Position numbers and translations under genes: made by a program
Assembly: GCA_024364735.1 (NCBI GenBank)
Contig: JAGFNQ010008307.1
Location: 310,001 to 374,000 of the forward strand
DNA: 64,000 nucleotides
Direction of reading: 5' to 3'
Source of the DNA: Boesenbergia rotunda
Lineage: Eukaryota > Streptophyta > Magnoliopsida > Zingiberales > Zingiberaceae
The notes under the pieces: generated by a model
Database searches by the model: none
Told to the model about the DNA's origin: nothing
What the model saw: the letters and a program-made list of their open reading frames with translations, nothing else
In this document: positions 9,856-20,224 of the stretch, piece by piece
Layout: every line of letters starts with the position of its first letter
Position numbering within the stretch: position 1 is the first letter of the stretch

Positions 9856-10569
9856 TGTTCTGGATGCGAACGACGGGGATGACGAATCACCAAAGCGCAG
9901 CCCATGGCGATGATGACGAGGAGAGGATGTCGACACCTGCGAGATTAACATGAGCATAAAGGGGATGCACCGGAAAAAATTCCGGTGGAGCCATCTCTGA
10001 CGCTCAAGTTAGAACATTTTCTCTTAGGGATATCCACGAGGAATCAAAGTACTATAATTCTAGCCAACTTACCCCCCTTTACCTCGGTGCCTAGACATCT
10101 TATATATCTGATGCCTTCCTCCCACGTGTCCCCACCTCCTCCTCCACGTTCCTTAATCATCAGTTACTTAATATAGTTGTTCTCTTTTAGTAACGACCAC
10201 TGTGACTATTAAGGCCCTAATTACCATGCGTTGCGAACAATAATTACCTAATGACTTTCCTGTTCTGGAAGGAGGAGCATGTACTTAAAGTCTAACTTTC
10301 TTATACCTATGCTGATATTTAGGCTCCACTCTCATAAGTCAATCTCGGAGTCTTATCTCTCCAGTTGATCTCAGGGCCTTTTTTTGTTTTTCCAAGATAG
10401 TCTCGCGAGTCCGATCCTTGGTCTAACCTCGGGGGTTTTTTTCCGTTCTCCCGAGATAATCTCGGAAGCCCAATTTCTGATCTGACTTCGGGACATTGAT
10501 CCGGTGGGCCCTGATACGTACGTAGCTTTTTCATACCATATGTCAATCTCAAATTGTTCATCCCTATAA
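9856..10569 (-). repeat. Tat1 5' LTR
   Basis: Begins TGTTCTGGATGCG beside the primer-binding site and ends near CATCCCTATA. It matches 5627-6334 with many substitutions, which implies an old insertion. Confidence 0.8.
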
Positions 10570-10842
10570 GTAGATGACAATCGAATCTAAATCGATGAAT
10601 CTGATCTTAACAAAAAATTTTAATTGGCCGTCAATATAATCATACCTGCACTAGTAGGCTTTTCACATGACGCATCTCCTTTAAATTGTTGACATTGATT
10701 AGAGTAATTAGAACTATAAATAAATTAAATATTTATGAAACAATTGGACGTTGGACTTAATAAGAATTTATTTAGATTCATTTAACACATCAAATTAAAT
10801 AAATAAATAAATTTAAATAATTTATTAAATTAAATAAATAAA

Positions 10843-10940
<98 letters not shown>

Positions 10941-11218
10941 GCTCGATAATATCTGTAATATTGTAAATAATAATATTTATGAATAATATTTATAAATAAT
11001 ATTTATGAACAATATTTATTAACCTGTTCATAAACTATGTTTAATATTAATAAATTTTTTATTAACATGCTTAATAAATAAAGAAAATTTTAAAATAATT
11101 AAAAATTTTAAATGATCAAACTTAATAATCAATCAAATCAATAAAAAAGTTAAATAATCAAATAAATTTAAATTGAGAGATTCATAATATCTAAATGAAT
11201 CAAATCTAAATTCCTATA
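10570..11218. repeat. AT-rich spacer with (TA)n microsatellite
   Basis: Between Tat1 and Tat2. An uninterrupted TA dinucleotide run of about 90 bp covers 10847-10937. It is followed by three near-copies of a 17-bp AATAATATTTATGAA unit (about 10966-11018). No coding potential. Confidence 0.85.
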
Positions 11219-12439
11219 TGATCCTCTCGAGAAGCGAAGACCGATTCTCACTCGGATGACTCGGTCTGACCAAGACGGCCCGGTCTGTTGTAACTCGAGG
11301 GGTCGGACCCGGGCTCGAATGAGGACAAGGCTCAAGCCACTCGGCTCGGACCAAAACGGAATTCACAAGATGGTGGTGTGGTTGCAAAATGACAGCAATC
11401 CTTTTCTTGGAGCCCAAAGGGGGTTTATATAGGGGGGAAGCTCTCTGCCTTGTCAGAGCTGTCATGTCTCATTTAAGGAATGGTCAGTTGGCAGACTGGG
11501 CATGTGACAGCTTTACTGACTTTGTGAGACTGCCACAGCCGTCTGATAGCCTGTCTGGGCTGTCCCCCCTGAACCTCATTAATGCTGGCGGCTGTGTCAG
11601 GTGATGATTATGTCAGAAGTCTGATACATTATTACTGCGAAGGAGGTCCCCTAACTGCTTGGTGTGAGAGCCTTGACCCGTGGTCGTGGTCGGGGTCGAT
11701 CAGATAAGCTTGGACCCTAAGCCTCTACATCTGGGACGAGTTCAAGGCGCTCGGGACCAGTAGACCTCGGGCAGCCGATCCCGAGTGGCCGACCTCGGAT
11801 GACTTGACCTCGGGCGGCTGACCCCGAGTGGCCGACCTCGGACGAGTCGACCTCGGGCAGCCGACCTCTAGTGACTGATCTCGATTGGCCGACCTCGGGT
11901 GGCGAGCCTCGATCGGCCGACCTCGGGCGGCCGACCCTTGACGACTGCCCCGAGTGACCAACCTGAGTGGGCGACCCCGGGCAACGGACCTCGATTGGCC
12001 TACCTCGGACGAGTCGACCTCGGGCAGTCGACCTCTGGTGGCTGATCTCGATTAGCCGACCTCGGGTGGCGAGCCTCGATCGGCCGACCTCGGGCGGTCG
12101 ACCCTTGACGACTGACCCGAGTGACCAACCTGAGTGGTCGACCCCGGGCGACGGACCTCGATTGGCCGACCTCGGATGAGTCGACCTCGGGCAGCCGACC
12201 TCTGGTGACTGATCTCGATTAGCCGTCCTCGGGTGGCGAGGCTCGATCGGCCGACCTCGGGCGGCCGACCCTTGATGACTGACCCGAGTGACCAACCTGA
12301 GTGGCCGACCCCGGGCGACGGACCTCGATTGGCCGACCTCGACCTTCAAGCATCTGAGAGGGGTCTTCCTTGATCTGGGCCGCCCTAGACCGGACCCGAC
12401 CGGGCCCCTAACCCTTTCAAAAATGATCCGTCCGGATCA
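11219..12439 (-). repeat. Tat2 3' LTR
   Basis: Starts TGATCCTCTCGAGAAG and ends CCGGATCA, so the ends form the inverted repeat TGATCC/GGATCA also seen in Tat3. A minus-strand TATA box (TTTATATAG on plus, about 11424-11432) sits about 1 kb from the minus-strand LTR start. The right third is a GC-rich tandem array. Candidate target-site flank at left: CTATA (11214-11218), with no partner available. Confidence 0.75.
11841..12345. repeat. 167-bp tandem array in the Tat2 LTR (3 copies)
   Basis: The marker GACGAGTCGACCTCGGGCAG recurs at 11841, 12008 and 12175, a constant 167-bp period. Each unit is itself made of short GACCTCGG/CCGACC words. This simple composition keeps a 210-codon reverse frame open, which is not a gene. 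Confidence 0.85.
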
Positions 12440-12952
12440 CAAGCCTCCCCTTCAAGTCTAGTCGAAGGAGGCACCCGGCCCGACTGACTAGGCTCCCGGC
12501 CCGATCGACCCGACTCCCTCATTATCTCTCCCCAAGTCCCATCACACTGCTAATCTTCCTCATTAAATGCTGGATTCCCCATCAAATCTCCATTAATGCT
12601 AGCCTACATGTCGTTTCCCGAATGGCAGCTCCTGGCAACGAAGCGTCATCGGCATGGCTTATGGATGAGGCTTTGTGGCATAGGGAATGATAGGGATCCG
12701 ACGGTGGAGCTTTAGACCCGCCATTTCTCCCTTCTCCATCGGACGGTCTCCCTTGTTTCACCCGCAGTATAAATAGGTCCAACCCTTCATTTTACCCTTT
12801 TTGACCCTAACCTCTGTTTTTGCTCAAGTTTTCGTCCGACCTCCACCGTCCGACCTCCCCAACTCCGGCGAACAGTGTTTCCGGTGAACCGCATCCCTAG
12901 GTACTCGTTCTCCTTGCCGAGTCTTTGTTTTGTATTTCCTGACCTTGTCTTA
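12440..12952 (+). other. Tat2 polypurine tract and antisense leader
   Basis: 12440-12471 is the reverse complement of a polypurine tract (GCCTCCCCTTCAAGTC) with the conserved TCTAGTCGAAGGAGG neighbour. The remainder is non-coding and carries the antisense TATA box at 12768, then a leader of about 150 nt. Confidence 0.6.
12768..12775 (+). promoter_or_regulatory. Antisense promoter TATA box in Tat2
   Basis: TATAAATA lies on the plus strand, preceded by a pyrimidine-rich stretch, about 178 bp before the ATG at 12953. It drives the opposite direction from the element's LTR promoter. Confidence 0.55.
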
Positions 12953-13639
12953 ATGGCCAAGTCCTCTCCCCACCCGAGCCATGGTACCTAACGACCCGCT
13001 CCTCGATAACCCTAGAGCATTTAGAAACCCTACGCTTGGACTACCAGATTCCCGAAGACCACCTCATGGCTATCCCCGACCGTCGGGGTCGGCCGCACAG
13101 TCCCCCCTTAAATTACTTCACAGTCTTATCGGACCAATTGCAGCCTGGCCTACGCTTCCCACTTCATCCATTCTTCGTGAGGTTTGTGAGTACTTCCAGG
13201 TGTCCTTGTCTCAACTAGCCCCAAACTCGATTAGCATCCTGTGTGGTACGGTGATCGTTTTTACCGTTCATGGAATTCCCCTCACACCCCGTGCGTTGAA
13301 TTACTTCTACTATCTTAAGAAGCAGGAGCCCGGGAATTTTTATTTCCAAGCCCGCATCAACTCAGCCTTCTTGGAGAAAGTTCCCTCGTCCAACAAAGGT
13401 TGGAAATCCCACTTTTTCTATATCCAGACGACCCCTGTCCCAAGCTGGCCCATTGAATGGGGTAGAGGACCTTCGTAACCCACCGCTATTGCCCAAAATC
13501 CTTCTCTCAGACCCGGGTTACCAACTGTCCTTTTCACAGCTGGGTGGGACCCGATACCATGCAGGCAAGCTGTTGATCGAAGGCATGTTGTATTTCTTCC
13601 GGCTGAGCCAGATCCCAGCGGAGTTGCCCGGCACCCTCG

Positions 13640-13700
13640 GTGAGTCTCTAGTTGGTTCACCGACCGGTTAATGCTAATTAAAACTTTCTCCTTATTGCAG
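13640..13700 (+). other. Intron 1 of the Tat2 antisense gene
   Basis: GTGAGT donor, T/C-rich tract, TTATTGCAG acceptor; 61 bp. Joining its flanks links the core-domain frame to the linker frame. Confidence 0.65.
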
Positions 13701-14440
13701 CTGAAACCATGTATAGAGCGCGGGTTGGCGACGTGGTGGCCCGGGAGGAAGCGGCCATGGAAGCCCTGGCCGCTAAGTTGGCAGCCGAGCGAGCCATACC
13801 CTCGATAAGTGTTGCACCCACTCCAGAGCGACTTGTAGCCGGAGGCGATGATTCAAGGGGAGATATCTCGGCTGGGGGCTCAGATGAGACTCCTCAAGCT
13901 GTGGACGGGGGGTCAACGGGGCCAACGGAAGAGGAGGAGTTGGAGCAGCCGGCCTCTGAGAGTTTGGTCCGAAAACGCCGCCGTCTGGTCATCTCCCCCG
14001 GCACGTCTCCTATCTCCACTCCATCCCCTGATCCTGCCCCAGCCGTGCCCCGCACTCAGGCGCCGACGGACGTCCAGGTTCCCTCTAGACCTGGCACTCG
14101 GGGATAGAATCTGACTACACCTCGCTCGGGAACCTTAGTTCCCTCCTTAACCATATCCCGGTCGGGAGCTTCAACCTCGGGTACTGCACCGTCCCCCTGG
14201 GTGCCCCAGCCAGGTGCTGCAAATGTTGACGCTGTGGAAGCTCTCCTGTCGATGCGTTCACCCCCGCGGTCTATGCTGGATATCCGAGTCCCTTCGGCTA
14301 CGACGCTGACCCAGATAGTTCAGCCCCAGCCCCTCAACCTGCACGGCCAGCTGGTCTCCAGCTGGGACCAGGGTCAGTCGGTGACCTCCGTGACGAACCC
14401 CATGGGCCTAGCCGACAGCTTCTTTCTGGACGCCACCCAG

Positions 14441-14502
14441 GTATACCCTTCTTTTGCCTGGCTACTCATGTTAACCCTTGTGATATGAACGTCAACTTGC
14501 AG
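14441..14502 (+). other. Intron 2 of the Tat2 antisense gene
   Basis: Follows DATQ (CACCCAG) with GTATAC and ends AACTTGCAG; 62 bp. Intron 2 of Tat3 (42378-42472) follows the equivalent residues (ATQ, CACTCAG). Confidence 0.65.
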
Positions 14503-15279
14503 CATTGGGCGGCGAGCCAAGTAGTCAGCCGGGCGTTAGTCATCAACATCAGAGAACGTCGCATGACCGAGTGGAAAGTAAAGGAGTTAGAAGATAAGTT
14601 GGCCCATTACGATGTTCCCCTGGGTGACGAAGGCCGGGATCAGTTACGCTCGGAGATAACTGCCTTGAGGCTGCAGTTATCAGATTCAGAAGCTCGCTCG
14701 AAAGAAGAGCAACAGGCTATGGCCCAAGCCGCAATAGAAGTGGAACGACTATCCCACCGGGTGGGGATATTGGAGGGCGAAAAGAAGGTCTTAGAGACTC
14801 GTAATGCCCGGACTCGTTCTGACTCAGACAAGAAAGCCGCTGAGGCGACGGGTCTTCGGAGGCAGCTAAAGGAGTCTGCCGTAGCTCACAATCAGACTCA
14901 ATTATCCTTGAAGAACAAGGAAATCGAGTTGGCTAACCTGCAGGAGACCTTCCAGGCTCTAGAAACTTAGCTGGCGACTCGGGACACCGCCCTCCAAAGC
15001 AAAGACTCGGAAATTGCCCGGCTGAAGAAGGCGCTCGAGGACTACCAGTTGGGCGAGTCAGCTCGGATTGAGGCAGCCCGCATGGCCTATATTAAATCGG
15101 ATCCTTTCCTCGACCAGGTGGCGGAGCGCACCGGCGGCATGATTCTGTATGGCGTGAGGGGCGCCATTCAACAGCTGACCGAGGCCGACCACCTTCCTGC
15201 AGACCTCCCGCCCAATGCGGTGAAACCAACGCGGATCGAAGCCTCAATTCCTGAAGATGCCTTTCCCCCGTTCACTTAA

Positions 15280-15686
15280 ATTAAATTTCAGTCCTGACTT
15301 ATTTTGTTATGAATTGGCCATAAGGCCTTACAATTTTTGCGATCGTCTCGCTCGGCCCTCGGGGTCCAATTTTGTGCTTACCACTAGCCTTATCTTAATT
15401 AGCTTGACTTTTTAAACCTCCACCCTTCTCGTGCTGGTACTGTGCCCATTTGTTTATGATGCATGAAGTTGTCATTAAGTATTGTTCGCTCGGCGCCTTC
15501 AACTTACTCTGTGAAGATTGACATCTAAACCACGTATCAAAATCTTTCCCAAGTGTTAGTTGGTCGGGATACTTGCACCACTTGCCTGAGCCCGATTCTT
15601 TTAAGTTGATCAGAAAATTCTTCTAAGTGTCCGACGCTCGAGACGTTCGCGCTACTAGCCGCTCGCTCCTGTCAGTACCCTGACTT
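15280..15686. other. Tat2 interior downstream of the antisense gene
   Basis: Non-coding sequence, likely the antisense transcript's 3' untranslated part, ending at the breakpoint with the LTR that begins at 15687. No gene is seen. Confidence 0.45.
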
Positions 15687-16659
15687 TGTTGGAAACGGGA
15701 TGGCTAGAGGGGGGGGGTGAATATAGCCAGACACAATTTCTTTGAGATTAAGGATTTCTGCACTTGAGTGATTAGCAGCAGAAGACAAATACAAGACAGA
15801 AAACAAGTTGCAGAAATGAAACACAAACCAAAACGCTAACAAGTATCGTTTATAAGGTTCGGGGATATCTTGCCCCTACTCCTTGGCGTGCCCTTAAGGA
15901 GGGCGATCCCTTGATCGTCGACAGATCAAGCCCCGGAAATCCGGATATCAAATCATCCTTCTCGGTGGAGTAACCTCTCCACAAAATGTCTCAACAAGTT
16001 GATGTAGAATGAAAAGCACAGAGACAATCAGAGACTTACAGAGCACAAGCAGATGAAGAGAAACGCTTACAAGCACAAACAACAACCCAGCACAACCTCG
16101 GCAAGAGCCTTCACTCAGCTCTTCCTTGTTTGCTTGTTGATCGCCTTGCCACGAGTCCTTCTTAGTGCTCAGGTCTCTCAAGCTTCAAGAATGATCAAGT
16201 TTGCAGAAGCTTCAAGACTCAGAGTGATTGCTAAGGATGGATCAAGTGTTGCTGCAGTAGAGAGAACTTCCTTCTCTTCATCGCCAGCCCACACTTATCC
16301 TGGCTGCCATCGCCAACCCACAGACGCTCCACACAGCTCCCAGCTGCTCACCTGCAACAAGCCAGCTACCCCTGACCTCCTCTGGACTCACTGAACTCTC
16401 CTCAGTCGAGCCCCAGCCCCAGGTCAGCTTCCAGCCGTTGCCAGCAGCGCCCATTGTAACCTGCGATGGAAAACTGCCAAACCTGCTCAACGGAAAGCCT
16501 CTCTTTGACACTCCTTGAGTGTTTGAATCCATCCCTGTCACCTGCACACTCAATCAGAGGTTTAGCAAATGAATATCAAATGAGATCAGTGATAGCAGAA
16601 AAAATCCTGAGCAAAACAGACACGATCATACCCTTCTGACAGCGTATTTGAATTAAAGT

Positions 16660-17330
16660 TCTGCTCCTGATCGGTCGCCAGACTGATCAGGGAGGACCCT
16701 GATTGGTCACCCGACCGATCCAGCAGTCTTCTGCACACTCCTGATTGGTCCCCAGACCAATCCAGCATTCTGCTGCACACTCCAGATCGGTCCCCAGACC
16801 AATCAGGCTCCAGCCTGATTGGTCACCAGACCTATCAGGCTGCTCCCAGACCAATCAGGCTCCATCCTGATCGGTCATAAGGAGAATCTCGCGACACTTG
16901 ATCGTTCTCTAGACCGATCTAAACAGTATCCCTGATCGGTCACCAGACCGATCAGGAGTCGAGCAGTAAGGTTCCCAAAACCCACTGTATGATCCCTGAC
17001 CGATCAGGACATGACCAGATAGATCAGGCTCCATCCTGATCGATCATAGAGAGGAACTTGCGATGCTGGATCGTTCTTCAGAACGATCTGCACAGTGATT
17101 CTGATCGGTCACCAGACCGATCAGGAGCAGATCAGCAAGGGAACTAAACCCACTTGTGAGCTCCCTGATCGGTCACCAGACCGATCAGGGGCCATTCAGT
17201 GAGTGAAACGCATACTCCCTGATCGGTCACCAGACCGATCAGTCATCGCTGGATCGGTCACCAGACCGATCCACGAAGGAGCACCGTGCCAACTTCCCTG
17301 ATCGGTCACCAGACCGATCCAGGCAAGCCC
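16660..17330. repeat. Array of short hairpins in composite LTR 1
   Basis: Many copies of an imperfect palindrome whose consensus is CTGATCGGTCACCAGACCGATCAG (10-bp stem, ACCA loop), spaced irregularly by 15-70 bp. Variants keep compensating changes (GATTGG/CCAATC), as expected for duplicated stems. Homologous arrays lie at 22472-22860 and 28550-29000. Confidence 0.8.
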
Positions 17331-17369
17331 AAATGTACTCTAAGTCACGAGAACAAGCCTCCAACCCTT

Positions 17370-17750
17370 CTCTGACTCGTGCCATGCCCAGCTTCACTCA
17401 TTGGGACTTCAACCTAGCCCTCCAAGCTAGGACCTGGCTTCACTCACCAAGGTTTCGGTCACCCGGTTTCACTCACTGGGATTTCAACCTAGCTTCACTC
17501 ACTAGGATTTCAGTCACCCGGCTTCACTCACCGGGACCAGGCTTCACTCACCGGGATTTCAACCTAGCTTCACTCACTAGGACCCAGCTTCACTCACTGG
17601 GATTTCCATCACCTGGCTTCACTCACCAGGACCCGGCTTCACTCACCGGGTTTCCACCACCTGGCTTCACTCACTAGGACCCGGCTTCACTCACCGAGAT
17701 TTCCACCACCTGACTTCACTCACCAGGACCCGGCTTCACTCACCGGGATT
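17370..17750. repeat. CTTCACTCACCGGGA-type tandem repeat in LTR 1
   Basis: Short units of about 24-25 bp alternate between CCTGGCTTCACTCACCAGGA and CCCGGCTTCACTCACCGGGA. Each is framed by an inverted CCTGG/CCAGG or CCCGG/CCGGG. They keep spurious frames open (17333-17677). Related arrays lie at 23230-23480 and 29360-29690. Confidence 0.8.
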
Positions 17751-17930
17751 TCATCCAAGTTAGCCCTCCATACTAGGACTTTTCACCTAACCCTCCAAGT
17801 TAGGACTTTTTCCATGCCAGCGTGCGATCTCCCAGATCCACCTGGACTTAACCTGAATTCAACCAAACTTGAATCAAACTTAAATCGGTGTCAACACCAA
17901 AACAACAATCAGGGTCAGACTGTATCAACA

Positions 17931-20224
17931 ATCTCCCCCTTTTTGTTGTTTGACAACCCGATTTAAGTTTAGGCATTAATGATTAATTGAAGGCAGTTTA
18001 ATTATTGTAAGGGAATCAAGATCCTCCCCCTGCAATAACCCTAAACTTAATCAACCATTTTCCCCTTTGTCAAACATCGAAAAGGGTATTGTTATTAAGT
18101 TTGAACATACCTCCCCCTCAAACACGGGTCTCTCCCCAAACCCAAAATAATCAAAGATAAAACTTGAATCGCACATGAAAACATATACAGAATAATATCA
18201 TGGTCAAGCATGTATATGTTTCATATGACAAGTAAGTCAAAGGATGATTTCTGAATTGCATATGAGAGACATATACCATAAATGTATCATGACAACAATG
18301 TATATGCATCATATGACAATAATTATCGCAGTTCCATCAGACTGATGATCGATACAGAAAAATTTCTGATTTATCTATGAACGATCAATTTTCAAAAAAA
18401 AAAAATTCCTGTAATTCTGATTCGTTCAAGATCGGACTGCATTAACACTTGAAGTTTCATGTGAAGACATATACAGAAGTATATCATGGTCAAATACGTA
18501 TATGCTTCACATGACAAGTAAGGAATGCATCTGTATCTGACACATAGTCCTGATTGATCTCCGTGACCGATCAGGTCCGTTGATCACGTGATACAGAAAC
18601 GTATCTGATTAGTCTGGGGAGCGATCAGATTTTAGAAAAATTTCTGAAACTCTGATACGTTCCTGATCAGACTGCATTAACAATTTGCATTCCAGACCAG
18701 GGGTGTAGACTCTATTGAAATTCGTCATTTCAGAAAAATATCCAAAACATGACATTAAGAACAAGAGTCATGACTCAACAAACCCTTTCTTATGAAATTG
18801 AACATCCCAACATAGGTTTGTATCAAATCAGTATTAGGTTTGTTTAACACTTGATGTTTCAGAAAAATTTCTGAAAATCAAGGGTTTTAAAAGTTCCTAC
18901 CCATATTTGAACACTTGAACCAACTTGTACTCACTTAGTACCAGGTTTGTACCAATGGATGATCAAGTATGTTTCAATTGTACTTGGTTTGTATCAGATT
19001 TGTGTGTGGTATGATCATTACACTGATACAATTGGATGAAAAAGGGGATCGGACTGAGGAGTAGTCTGATACCTCTGATCAGTGTCGATCTGATCGGTCA
19101 TCGGACCGGTCAGTATGATTCCTGATCAGTCACTAGACCGATCAGGGTGAGTCCTGATCGGTCGATGGACCGATCAGGTCTGACACAGATTGTTTTCTGA
19201 ACCTGATCAGTTTCAGAAATAGATTTGTTTCACCCCTTAACCATTCCCAGACCCTAATTCAATTAGTTTTAATCCATTTGATCCTAATCATGGGGTCCCT
19301 TAACCAAAAAGCATATTTTCATATCAAAGAATTTCTATGGTTTAAAAACAATCCAAAAACAGATTTTTATCAAAACATCATAAATATGTTCTACGCATGA
19401 TCAGATTTCATGATACAAACAAAATATGATCAAACTTCTCAAAAACATGCTCGTATTAAATTAGTATCAAAACACGATCAAGCTTCCTAACACATGATTG
19501 TATCAATATAATTCATAAGGTTTTATTTTGTCCGACATGCTTTTGTCTCATTTACCCAGTTTTAAAAATATTTCAAGAACATGCATTGATATTGTCTTGT
19601 GAGGTTTTATGATGATCATCACAAACTATATATTCCTCAAAAATTTGCATGCAATACATGAACGTTACATACAGTAAATCATGGCATATTTGATCATGTT
19701 CACCAAACAAAATACCTTAAGAAAAACTTAAGCCTAAACCTTAAGCTCATGTTCTTGTCTATTGATGCCTTATCATTACAGATTATGTGTTGATATTTCC
19801 TTAGCATGCATTCATGTTGTATAACACGTACAAGAAAATCATGACATACCATAAACCATAATTTGCATGAAAACATAAATTGCAACAACAAAGCTTATTA
19901 TCCTAAGCAATCCAAGGCAAAACAAGTTGTGTGTCAACCTAAACCATTCATGTGAATATTTTTTTTAAAAAACTTTTTTATTTATTTTGAAGCATGGATA
20001 TACTATCATTCGTCGCATGATAAATTTCCTTATTGCCCAAATGAGATTTCATAAATCACTAGACAAGGGATCATCTTGTTATAAGAACTAAGACAATGAA
20101 GCTCAAAGCATTAAATTCACATTTTCCATGACCAACAATGTGAATGACACTTTTTTCTTGGTCATGGGTTTGGAGCACCAAATATCAACCTCCCACGTTG
20201 ATAGATGCTCCCCCTCAATCAATG
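17931..20224 (-). other. Copy 1: polypurine tract and non-coding 3' region
   Basis: 17931-17945 reads ATCTCCCCCTTTTTG on plus, a polypurine tract on the minus strand directly before the LTR. The rest is AT-rich with repeated words (ATATGCTTCATATGACAAGTAAG at several places, given here as one variant) and a few GATCGGTC..GACCGATC hairpins near 18550 and 19090-19180. No pol frame exists. The region matches 23581-25858 of copy 2. Confidence 0.7.

Larger units (their letters stand above)
5627..10569 (-). mobile_element. Tat1: deleted Ty3/gypsy Tat-type retrotransposon
   Basis: Two direct LTRs of about 710 bp flank an interior that holds an antisense gene (plus strand), a minisatellite and the C-terminal half of integrase (minus strand). 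The primer-binding site beside the right LTR and the polypurine tract beside the left LTR both fix the element on the minus strand, with the 5' LTR at right. Gag, protease, reverse transcriptase, RNase H and the start of integrase are missing: integrase begins less than 100 bp from the primer-binding site. It is therefore an internal deletion derivative that depends on relatives for mobility. No convincing 5-bp target duplication was found. Confidence 0.8.
12953..15279 (+). pseudogene. Tat2 antisense additional gene (transposase_28-like domain, coiled coil), three exons
   Basis: Best preserved of the three copies. The ATG at 12953 (MAKSSPHPS) is soon broken by a stop. The core follows in two frames: YQIPEDHLMAIPDRRGRP..PPLNYFTVL to about 13185, then after a frameshift LAPNSISILCGTVIVF, an FYYLKKQ segment and SNKGWKSHFFYIQ. 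Intron 1 (13640-13700) leads to an acidic, Pro/Ser-rich linker with a basic RKRRR patch (possible nuclear signal) and a TAG at 14105. Intron 2 (14441-14502) leads to a long heptad-like Glu/Lys/Leu coiled coil (about 14503-15080), broken by a TAG near 14968. The C-terminus is compact and ends at 15279. The domain is known from additional ORFs of Tat retrotransposons. Its role is not established; binding of element RNA or protein is only a guess. Confidence 0.7.
11219..15686 (-). mobile_element. Tat2: truncated Ty3/gypsy Tat-type retrotransposon
   Basis: Has a 3' LTR (11219-12439), polypurine tract and the complete antisense-gene region, then stops abruptly at 15686 where the copia-type composite begins. 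No integrase, pol, gag or 5' LTR of this copy is found anywhere later in the window, so the rest was lost by deletion or recombination. Orientation comes from the LTR/polypurine arrangement shared with Tat3, and from the minus-strand TATA box in the LTR. Confidence 0.75.
15687..17930 (-). repeat. Composite LTR 1 (3' LTR, 2244 bp)
   Basis: Starts TGTTGGAAACGGG and ends CTGTATCAACA. Contains the GAGGGGGGGGGTGAATATAG motif, the minus-strand form of the CACCCCCCC block common near SIRE-type LTR ends. Also contains a hairpin array (16660-17330) and a CTTCACTCACC-type array (17370-17750). Confidence 0.85.

Noticed and set aside
11717..12349. 210-codon reverse frame (Arg/Gly/Ser/Pro-rich)
   Set aside because: It lies within the 167-bp tandem array of the Tat2 LTR. 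The frame is open because the short GC-rich words lack stops; no domain, and overlapping frames are equally open.
16660..17330. Palindromic repeats resembling CRISPR or a tRNA cluster
   Set aside because: Irregular spacing, location inside an LTR, and copies in all three LTRs. No tRNA fold.
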